Shown piece by piece: positions 1-4,330 of a stretch of 6,546 bases of DNA. The notes beneath the pieces were generated by a model, which worked only from the letters and a program-made list of their open reading frames with translations, did not search any database and was not told the DNA's origin. The stretch is from assembly GCA_002408725.1 (NCBI GenBank), contig DHTR01000067.1:25928-32473 (forward strand), written 5' to 3'. A program made the translations under genes and the position numbers. The first letter of the stretch is position 1. Every line of letters begins with the position of its first letter. Source of the stretch: Pelotomaculum sp. UBA5255. Its GTDB lineage: Bacteria > Bacillota > Desulfotomaculia > Desulfotomaculales > Pelotomaculaceae.

Positions 1-1
1 G

Positions 2-340
2 GAGGTCTTTATCATGGCGGAGTTGATCCGCGAGAAGGTCCTTTACCTCACCTCCCAGGAAATACCCCATTCGGTTGCGGTGGTGATTGAGGAACTGACC
101 CGGCGACCCAATCAGATCATCGCAGTGCGCGCCGTTATCTACACGGAAAGAGAATCGCAAAAGGGCATCCTGATTGGAAAACAGGGACAGATGCTCAAGC
201 AAATCGGCCAACTGGCCAGGGAAGATATTGAGAATCTGCTGGGGTCAAAGATTTATCTTGAGCTCTGGGTTAAAGTAAAGACTGACTGGAGGAATAAGGA
301 AGCTCAGATTCACCAGTTTGGTTATAGGGAAGAAGTGTAG
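2..340 (+). CDS. era: GTPase Era, C-terminal fragment (KH domain)
   Basis: This is the last 112 residues of Era, the essential GTPase that binds 16S rRNA near its 3' end and helps mature the 30S subunit. The reading frame is open to the left edge (E-V-F-I before the first Met), and that stretch fits the Era segment leading into AELIREKVL. The ATG at 14 is therefore an internal Met, not the start, and the GTPase domain lies outside the window. What is visible is the type II KH domain: AELIREKVL, IPHSVAVVIEEL, a strand around VRAVIYTERESQKG, the RNA-binding GxxG loop (GKQG, fragment residues 59-62), AREDIENLLG, and the family's C-terminal LELWVKVKTDWR. Era is normally about 300 residues, so roughly a third is present. 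It is followed by a terminator-like hairpin. Identification is near certain; only the 5' truncation limits it. Confidence 0.96.
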   Translation, partial: EVFIMAELIREKVLYLTSQEIPHSVAVVIEELTRRPNQIIAVRAVIYTERESQKGILIGKQGQMLKQIGQLAREDIENLLGSKIYLELWVKVKTDWRNKEAQIHQFGYREEV

Positions 341-352
341 GATAGACTAAAA

Positions 353-427
353 ATGGCGGTGTGCGAACAAGAAGGAAGGCTGTCCACCTGCCCGGTGGAC
401 AGTTTTCTGTGTTTTTTGGGGATTTGA
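353..427 (+). CDS. Possible 24-codon leader peptide upstream of mgtE
   Basis: A short ORF of 24 codons starts at ATG 353 and stops with TGA at 425-427, 16 bases before the mgtE start. Its coding stretch spans the whole terminator hairpin. A weak Shine-Dalgarno-like AGGA lies at 339-342, 10 bases upstream of the ATG, overlapping the era stop. The deduced peptide is Cys- and Gly-containing with a hydrophobic tail (SFLCFLGI). I recognise no homolog. Small ORFs of this size arise often by chance; the only reason to list it is its position, since a ribosome translating it would disrupt the hairpin. Leader peptides controlling Mg2+ transport genes are known elsewhere (MgtL of Salmonella mgtA), but nothing in the sequence shows relationship to those. 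Confidence 0.2.
   Translation: MAVCEQEGRLSTCPVDSFLCFLGI
380..417 (+). terminator. Intrinsic terminator or attenuator between era and mgtE
   Basis: A perfect 9-bp stem, CTGTCCACC (380-388) with GGTGGACAG (394-402), encloses a 5-base loop. It is followed by T-rich sequence (TTTT at 403-406 and six T at 412-417). The A/G-rich bases just upstream can extend the stem against the first T run. This looks like a factor-independent terminator for the era transcript. It ends only 26 bases before the mgtE start, which leaves no room for a promoter downstream, so mgtE seems to depend on read-through. It may therefore act as an attenuator. Confidence 0.8.
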
Positions 428-443
428 ATACTGGAGGTTATCC

Positions 444-1811
444 ATGATGCCTGGTGACAGGAGCATAGAAAGAAAGGGAGACAGGGGTATCCTTTTGGGG
501 GACCTGGCAAAAAAATCCCCCGAGAAACTGCAGGAATACCTTAAGAAATTACATCCCTCTGATCTTGCGGAAGCATTTCCCGCCCTAAACCTGGCCCAGC
601 GGGTCAAAATTCTCCGGAGCATTGAGCCCGAAGACGCGGCCCGGGTCATTTTTGACTTGGACCGGGAAATGGTGGTTCCGCTGCTGGAAGGGCTGGGAAG
701 GCAGCGCACCGCTAAAATCCTGGAAGGAATGCCCGGTGATGACGCCGCCGACCTACTTGGTGAATTGCCCAGGGGCGAAAAAGAAAAGCTGCTGGGCATC
801 ATTGCCGCGGCAGAAGCCCGGGAAATAAGGATGCTTCTGGCATACGGTACAGAAACCGCCGGCGGGATCATGACCACCGAATACGCGGCTGTTCAAAAAG
901 ACCTTACCGGCCGACAGGCCATCCAGGCCTTGAGAGAGACAGCCCGTGAGGCAGAAATAATTTATTATGTTTATGTCGTCAATCAGAACAATCAGCTTAT
1001 CGGTGTTTTTTCCCTGAGGGAATTAATTATTGCGGACCCTGAAGCACCCGTTGAGTTAATCATGCACACCGGTGTGATCAGCGTAAACGTCAGGACCGAC
1101 CAGGAAGAGGTGGCCCGTCAGGTGGCCAAGTACGACTTTCTGGCTATCCCGGTAATCAATGATGACCATGAACTTCTCGGTATTGTAACCATAGATGACA
1201 TCCTGGACGTCATCGAGGAAGAGGCAACGGAAGACATCATGCGCCTGTCAGGTAACATTGACCTGGAGGGAGAGGAATACGAGGTCCGGACCTGGCGTCG
1301 TGCAGCCAAGCGCCTGCCCTGGCTGGTGGGTTTGTTATTCGGGGGACTGATGGCTGGAAATGTCATTAATTTCTTCTCTGGAGCGCTGGAAACCATGACC
1401 ATACTGGCCTTCTTTATCCACATCCTGGCAGGGGGGCCGGGTAACGCCGCTACCCAGTCCCTGGCGGTGGTGGTGCGCGGACTGGCCACCGGGGAGGTGG
1501 GGTCTGAGGATGTCTTGAAAGTAATCTGGAGGGAGACAAGGGTCGGCGTTTTAATCGGCCTGGTCAGCGGCGTGGTCATGGCGGTAACCGCTTACATCTG
1601 GCAGGGAATACCCCTGCTCGGGCTGGTAGTGGGGCTGTCGCTGGCCGTAAGTATTGTCATTGCTACGCTGTTGGGGAGCTTTATCCCGTTGATTATCCAT
1701 CGCCTCGGTATTGACCCGGCACTGGCTTCGGGCCCTTTTATTACGACCCTGATGGACATCACCAGCATGTTGATTTATTTTAGCCTGGCCAGCAGTATTC
1801 TATTGAGGTAG
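444..1811 (+). CDS. mgtE: MgtE-family magnesium transporter
   Basis: A complete 455-residue MgtE, a homodimeric Mg2+ channel of the cytoplasmic membrane gated by cytosolic Mg2+. Domains in order: the helical MgtE N domain (about 20-135, with LHPSDLAEAF and MPGDDAADLL), two CBS domains (about 136-205 and 206-268, with GGIMTTEYAAV, LIGVFSLREL and LLGIVTIDDILDVI), a linker helix, and a five-helix membrane domain from RLPWL (290-294) to the C-terminus. D438 in TTLMDITSMLIYF matches the conserved acidic residue of the last helix that forms the Mg2+ site in Thermus MgtE. The pore-helix motif is diverged: GGPGNAATQS (330-339) in place of the more usual MGGNxGxQS, and His326 where Pro is common. GGAGG at 433-437 lies 6 bases from ATG 444; ATG 447 is an alternative. 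It is separated from era by a terminator hairpin, and its place between era and recO is not the classic arrangement. Confidence 0.95.
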   Translation: MMPGDRSIERKGDRGILLGDLAKKSPEKLQEYLKKLHPSDLAEAFPALNLAQRVKILRSIEPEDAARVIFDLDREMVVPLLEGLGRQRTAKILEGMPGDDAADLLGELPRGEKEKLLGIIAAAEAREIRMLLAYGTETAGGIMTTEYAAVQKDLTGRQAIQALRETAREAEIIYYVYVVNQNNQLIGVFSLRELIIADPEAPVELIMHTGVISVNVRTDQEEVARQVAKYDFLAIPVINDDHELLGIVTIDDILDVIEEEATEDIMRLSGNIDLEGEEYEVRTWRRAAKRLPWLVGLLFGGLMAGNVINFFSGALETMTILAFFIHILAGGPGNAATQSLAVVVRGLATGEVGSEDVLKVIWRETRVGVLIGLVSGVVMAVTAYIWQGIPLLGLVVGLSLAVSIVIATLLGSFIPLIIHRLGIDPALASGPFITTLMDITSMLIYFSLASSILLR

Positions 1812-1941
1812 TGTGGTAATTATTTATTCACAACTGCTGCTGACAAGTTGCCATTAGAAAACGAAATTGGATGTTCGGCCTCTTTCGAGGATTTATTATT
1901 TGCTTTGCGGGGTATAATAAACCCCGGGGAGTGATTCGGAA
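1812..1941. other. Intergenic spacer, mgtE to small membrane protein gene
   Basis: This 130-base AT-rich gap has no convincing mgtE terminator. A 5-bp inverted repeat (CAACT...AGTTG, about 1839-1858) lacks a T run. The notable element is a perfect TATAAT at 1913-1918, inside a 6-bp dyad, close to the next gene. Confidence 0.6.
1908..1926 (+). promoter_or_regulatory. Possible -10 element embedded in a dyad
   Basis: A perfect consensus TATAAT (1913-1918) overlaps a 6-bp inverted repeat, CGGGGT (1908-1913) and ACCCCG (1921-1926). No good -35 hexamer lies 16-18 bases upstream (the best is GATTTA at 1890-1895), and there is no TG extension. If used, transcription would start near 1925, giving a very short leader that begins almost at the Shine-Dalgarno site. 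It could be an activator-dependent or repressor-blocked promoter, or the match could be chance in AT-rich DNA. Confidence 0.35.
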
Positions 1942-2325
1942 ATGATGTACAGTCATATTATTGCAATCGCAATTAAAATCATTCCATACAGCCTTGTCCT
2001 GGGTATTTTATTGCCGCTATACAGCGGAATGCTAACCACCCAAGCTCTGACAACAGCTTTAATCCTCGCTGTAATTACCTCGACGATGGACCTGATCCCG
2101 CTGCCTGAATTTATCATTCCGAACGTGGATCATAAATCTGGCCTTCTTATCTCCGCATCCCTGGATGTTGCTATAACCTACGCTGCGATCTGGTTTGCCC
2201 ACTTTCTCACAATGCCGGTACCTTACGCCATTCCAGGTTTTTTATTTATTAGCTTCATGATTGGGTTAGTCGAAATTATTCTTCACCTGTACTTTAATTG
2301 GGCCTTATCACCCAGGATAAAATAG
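1942..2325 (+). CDS. Small four-helix membrane protein, DUF2512/YndM-like
   Basis: The 127-residue protein is almost entirely hydrophobic, with four likely transmembrane helices at about 5-27, 33-53, 67-89 and 95-118. Charged residues are few. They sit mainly in the middle loop (D50, E56, D63, H64, K65), at D75 in helix 3, at E111 in helix 4 and in the short C-terminal tail (SPRIK). The size, four-helix plan and the central D-L-I-x-L-P followed by an A-S-L-D-V-A helix resemble DUF2512 proteins such as Bacillus YndM, a family of unknown function frequent in spore formers. This assignment is from memory of the family pattern and is tentative. GGGGAG (1925-1930), running into GGAGTGAT, gives a good ribosome binding site for ATG 1942; ATG 1945 directly follows. 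No function should be inferred beyond an integral membrane protein. It stands alone, with sizeable gaps on both sides. Confidence 0.75.
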   Translation: MMYSHIIAIAIKIIPYSLVLGILLPLYSGMLTTQALTTALILAVITSTMDLIPLPEFIIPNVDHKSGLLISASLDVAITYAAIWFAHFLTMPVPYAIPGFLFISFMIGLVEIILHLYFNWALSPRIK

Positions 2326-2441
2326 TTTTTTTAAACCCGGGCAGAGATCCTTTTCGGTTATGGTTTCAGCTTGTTAGCCCAGCGAGATAACAGGTTATTT
2401 TTTAATTGTATTTTTGAGCTAGGAATCGGTCTGGGATCAGG

Positions 2442-2453
2442 AACCTTAAGGTT
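2442..2453. repeat. Perfect 12-bp palindrome, possible operator
   Basis: AACCTTAAGGTT is a perfect 12-bp palindrome. The symmetry continues imperfectly outward (TCAGG on the left, CTGGA on the right). It sits directly upstream of the -35 element of the putative recO promoter, a usual place for an activator or repressor site. There is no direct evidence of a bound protein. Confidence 0.35.
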
Positions 2454-2456
2454 TTC

Positions 2457-2485
2457 TGGACATAGAATTTCAAGTATAGTATAGT
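2457..2485 (+). promoter_or_regulatory. Sigma-A-type promoter for recO
   Basis: TGGACA (2457-2462, 5 of 6 matches to TTGACA) is followed after exactly 17 bases by TATAGT (2480-2485, 5 of 6 matches to TATAAT). The -10 lies in a tandem AGTAT-AGTAT-AGTAC tract. Transcription would begin near 2492, about 60 bases before the recO start, giving a compact leader. This suggests that recO and the following gene are transcribed separately from mgtE. Confidence 0.6.
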
Positions 2486-2554
2486 ACACTCGAAATGATG
2501 ATTTTGCAATTTTGAAAAAATGAAATGTTTAGTAGAAGTAGTGGGAGTATCTTT

Positions 2555-3316
2555 ATGAAATTATACAAAACTGAAGCGCTGGTACTCCGGGCCAGGGACT
2601 GCGGCGGGGGCGACAAGCTATTAATCCTGTACTCCAGGGAATTCGGCAAGATTAAGGTGATGGCCCATGGCGTTTCTAAACCGTCCAGCCGTAAGCGAGG
2701 CGCCGTGCAGCTTTTTACCCGTACAAATTTTCTAATCCACCGGGGCCGGAACCTGGATTCAGTCAGCCAATGCGAAGGGGTGGAGATGTTTTCTTATCTC
2801 CGGGGAGACCTTGAAAAAATTAGCTACGCCAGTTACCTCTTTGAGCTGGTTGACGCATTTACCCCCGAGGGGGAAGCCAGCGAACCTCTTTTTTTGCTTT
2901 TATTAACAACATTGCGCCTGATGGCGACGGAAGACCTGGAGTTACTGGCCCGTGCTTTTGAAATCAAGGCGGCGGGTTATTCAGGTTATAACCCGGTATT
3001 GGAGACTTGCGCGAACTGCCAGGGGCCACTGGCAGGGCGGCTGTGTTTCAGCCCGAGCCTGGGCGGGAGCTTGTGCGGCGCCTGCGGGTCTGCCGATCCG
3101 GAGGCGTTACCCTGCAACAGGGGCCTGGTGGAGAATTTGAAAGTTCTCTTGCGCTGGCACCCGTCCAGGCTGCGCCAGTTAAAGGTAGATCGCCAGACCA
3201 GGGACCAGTTGAAAAAATTGTTGCATGAATATTTAATATATCACCTTGAGCAGGAATTCAAGTCAGCTGCCTTTCTAAATCGCTTTCGAGCCGGTTCGGC
3301 CGGCTCGTATGTATAA
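2555..3316 (+). CDS. recO: DNA repair protein RecO
   Basis: A 253-residue RecO, the recombination mediator that with RecR helps load RecA onto SSB-coated single-stranded DNA and can anneal complementary strands in the RecF pathway. The N-terminal OB fold begins with the family signature KLYKTEALVLRARD, followed by GDKLLILYSREFGKIKVMAHGV. The helical C-terminal part carries a four-cysteine zinc motif, C152-x2-C155 and C174-x2-C177, and ends with LEQEFKSAAFL, typical of the family. Length is normal. The frame opens at ATG 2525, but that start has no ribosome binding site and adds ten residues (MFSRSSGSIF) absent from RecO proteins. ATG 2555 has GGGAG at 2543-2547, 7 bases away, and gives the canonical N-terminus. 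The last codons form a strong hairpin (3287-3307). The gene is probably co-transcribed with the DUF4342 gene that follows. Confidence 0.95.
   Translation: MKLYKTEALVLRARDCGGGDKLLILYSREFGKIKVMAHGVSKPSSRKRGAVQLFTRTNFLIHRGRNLDSVSQCEGVEMFSYLRGDLEKISYASYLFELVDAFTPEGEASEPLFLLLLTTLRLMATEDLELLARAFEIKAAGYSGYNPVLETCANCQGPLAGRLCFSPSLGGSLCGACGSADPEALPCNRGLVENLKVLLRWHPSRLRQLKVDRQTRDQLKKLLHEYLIYHLEQEFKSAAFLNRFRAGSAGSYV
3287..3307 (+). repeat. Perfect 8-bp hairpin in the 3' end of recO
   Basis: CGAGCCGG (3287-3294) pairs perfectly with CCGGCTCG (3300-3307) around a TTCGG loop. It lies inside the last codons of recO, just before the TAA stop. No T run follows on either strand (A-rich sequence comes next on the + strand), so it is not a standard terminator. 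It could stabilise the recO mRNA end or slow ribosomes or polymerase; it could also simply reflect the GC-rich RAGSAG codons. Confidence 0.5.
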
Positions 3317-3352
3317 AAAAAGGAATCCAGGGTTTAACTAAAGCAAAAGAAT

Positions 3353-3359
3353 GGAGGTG
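3353..3359 (+). promoter_or_regulatory. Ribosome binding site fixing a TTG start
   Basis: GGAGGTG lies 6 bases upstream of TTG 3366. The in-frame ATG at 3351 immediately precedes this site, so using the ATG would place the Shine-Dalgarno inside the coding region, and nothing comparable lies upstream of the ATG. The site therefore favours the TTG start. Confidence 0.7.
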
Positions 3360-3365
3360 TACAGA

Positions 3366-3797
3366 TTGACCAGCGAACTTGAAAAGATCGATCTTTTAAG
3401 AGCGCGCCTGGGTGTCGGTTATAAAGAGGCCAGGGAAGCTCTGGAGCAGGCGGGTGGGGATGTTATACAGGCCCTGGTGAACATGGAGGAGAAGGAGCGT
3501 AATTTGGGTGAACGCTTTCAAGCCCGGGGACAAGAAATGGTCGGGCAGTTTAAGGGTCTTTTGCAAAAGGGACAAATGTACCGGATCAAGATAAAAAAAG
3601 GGGATCATACGGTTTATGAGTTTCCGGCTTCAATCGGGGCATTGGGGATAATCGGAGCCCTGGCCAGCAGCGAAATCGCCGTGCTGGGAGCACTGGGTAC
3701 GGTCGCCGCCATGGCAAATAAGTATACCCTTGAGTTTGAGCGCCAGGAAGAAACACCGGAGTGTGAAAATGTTGACATGGACAAAAAACCGGTTTGA
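3366..3797 (+). CDS. DUF4342 protein with UBA/TS-N-like N-terminus
   Basis: A 143-residue protein of unknown function when read from the TTG start. Residues 5-45 (LEKIDLLRARLGVGYKEARE, then ALEQAGGDVIQALVNMEEKE) form the three-helix UBA/TS-N-like fold shared with the N-terminus of elongation factor Ts and with NAC-type proteins. GVGYKEAREAL and GGDVIQAL are the family signatures. A charged linker (46-65) leads to the DUF4342 part (about 66-125): basic YRIKIKKGDHTVYEFP followed by a Gly/Ala-rich hydrophobic stretch (88-118) that could be a membrane-associated hairpin or buried helices. The tail is acidic and polar. It starts 49 bases after recO with no terminator between, so the two genes are probably one transcript. 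Family membership is from the sequence pattern; no activity is established. An ATG at 3351 would add five residues but has no ribosome binding site. Confidence 0.85.
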   Translation: MTSELEKIDLLRARLGVGYKEAREALEQAGGDVIQALVNMEEKERNLGERFQARGQEMVGQFKGLLQKGQMYRIKIKKGDHTVYEFPASIGALGIIGALASSEIAVLGALGTVAAMANKYTLEFERQEETPECENVDMDKKPV

Positions 3798-3858
3798 CTA
3801 CCTTTTACGGGGCAATCGTCTTACGGTAAAGTTATATAAGGATATTTAGCGGTCGGGA

Positions 3859-3887
3859 TTGACTTTGAACTGGGAATTTGGTAAATT
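3859..3887 (+). promoter_or_regulatory. Probable promoter of the glyQS T-box leader
   Basis: TTGACT (3859-3864, 5 of 6 to consensus) is followed after 17 bases by TAAATT (3882-3887, 4 of 6). The predicted start near 3894 falls just upstream of the base of T-box Stem I at about 3904, which supports this pairing. TAAAAT at 3891-3896 is a better -10 but has no -35 at a workable distance. Confidence 0.5.
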
Positions 3888-4003
3888 TGATAAAATAATA
3901 TGAGGCGATGAAGAAAAAGAGTAGCCGGAGGATGGTTTTTCAGAGAGCCCGAAGTGGTGGAAGTGGGTAAAGCATAGCCGGTGAAGGGGGTTTCCGAGCC
4001 GCA

Positions 4004-4160
4004 AGAGGAACACCAAAACGTTCTGGCATGGCGGGCTTCCTACAGCCCTTATGAAAGATCCGCGCCAGGGGTGCTTGTTTTGGTTAGTAAAGCTTGCCTT
4101 AAAAAGGGGGCTGCGAGGGTTTTCAGGAGGTCGCTTATTCGCGCTTTCCTGGCTGCCTAA
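4004..4160 (+). other. Structured linker between T-box Stem I and Stem III
   Basis: About 157 bases of the leader form further helices. CTGGC (4023-4027) pairs with GCCAG (4064-4068) and encloses GGGCT/AGCCC (4033-4037 and 4044-4048). A hairpin of 10 pairs with one mismatch joins 4124-4134 to 4141-4151. These may correspond to Stem II and the IIA/B region of full-length T-boxes, but I cannot assign them individually. An 83-codon ORF running through here has no support as a gene. Confidence 0.5.
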
Positions 4161-4199
4161 CGCCCGGAACCATTCCGGCGTCTACAATTGCGGCCAATC

Positions 4200-4232
4200 A
4201 GGGTGGAACCGCGGGAACAAACTCCCGTCCCT
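4200..4232 (+). promoter_or_regulatory. T-box antiterminator
   Basis: AGGG (4200-4203) can pair with CCCT (4229-4232), and CGGG (4212-4215) with CCCG (4224-4227). This leaves the bulge TGGAACCG (4204-4211), whose first four bases bind the tRNA acceptor end. The 3' strand is shared with the left arm of the terminator, so the two structures exclude each other. Confidence 0.88.
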
Positions 4233-4268
4233 GGTAGAATCATACCAGGGGCGGGGGTTCTTTTGTTT
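4220..4268 (+). terminator. T-box intrinsic terminator before glyQ
   Basis: A 17-bp stem joins 4220-4236 to 4243-4259 with only two G-T wobbles and a 6-base loop (GAATCA). It is followed by CTTTTGTTT. Its left arm overlaps the antiterminator. It stands 62 bases before glyQ and is the regulated terminator of the glyQS operon. Confidence 0.93.
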
Positions 4269-4330
4269 AAAATATGATTTTCTGCTTGCGCCGGCGGCAT
4301 AGTGTCCAGTAACATTTTAAGGAGGTTTTT

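Larger units (their letters stand above)
2326..2524. other. Non-coding region upstream of recO
   Basis: About 200 bases with no supported gene. It holds a weak hairpin followed by six T (ATAA-CAGG-TTAT, about 2386-2403) that could be a poor terminator for the preceding gene. It also holds GGGC/GCCC and CCCAG/CTGGG complementary segments of uncertain meaning, a perfect 12-bp palindrome at 2442-2453 and a promoter-like pair at 2457-2485. Confidence 0.6.
3902..4270 (+). ncRNA. Glycine T-box riboswitch leader of glyQS
   Basis: The leader carries the T-box sequence AGGGTGGAACCGCG at 4200-4213 and an intrinsic terminator at 4220-4268. Stem I runs from about 3904 to 4000. It has base pairing GGC/GCC, kink-turn elements GATGA (3907-3911) and GAGC (3996-3999), a loop-E-type AGTA (3920-3923) opposite GAA (3983-3985), a CCGG/CCGG helix, AGAGAGC, and a distal loop containing GGTGG (3956-3960). 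The specifier region is a G run followed by T (3986-3991), so every triplet there reads GGG or GGT, both glycine. The bulge TGGA (4204-4207) complements a tRNA end of UCCA, as expected for tRNA-Gly with discriminator U. A hairpin at 4161-4180 fits Stem III. Uncharged tRNA-Gly should stabilise the antiterminator and allow glyQS transcription. Confidence 0.93.

Noticed and set aside
1..15. Adapter remnant at the left edge as well
   Set aside because: The first bases do not match the reverse complement of the adapter, and they translate as plausible Era sequence.
14..340. Complete 108-residue gene starting at ATG 14
   Set aside because: The frame is open to the window edge, and the residues before the Met fit Era; this is an internal Met of a truncated gene.
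341..443. M-box (Mg2+) riboswitch ahead of mgtE
   Set aside because: The spacer is about 100 bases, too short for the M-box fold, and I see none of its conserved elements.
347..877. 176-codon minus-strand ORF opposite the mgtE 5' end
   Set aside because: Ser/Pro/Arg-rich low-complexity shadow of the mgtE frame with no recognisable domain.
1118..1579. 153-codon minus-strand ORF within mgtE
   Set aside because: Antisense shadow of a clear MgtE coding region; Ser/Thr/Arg-rich composition and no motifs.
2386..2403. Terminator after the DUF2512-like gene
   Set aside because: Only a 4-bp A/T stem (plus wobbles) precedes the T run, too weak to call.
2525..2554. Longer RecO from ATG 2525
   Set aside because: There is no ribosome binding site, and the ten extra residues are foreign to RecO; ATG 2555 has GGGAG at a good distance and the canonical N-terminus.
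3351..3365. ATG 3351 as start of the DUF4342 protein
   Set aside because: The only strong Shine-Dalgarno (3353-3359) lies just after this ATG and is correctly spaced for TTG 3366.
4051..4302. 83-codon ORF upstream of glyQ
   Set aside because: It runs through the T-box sequence and terminator, whose RNA structure explains the region; no ribosome binding site or protein family signature.
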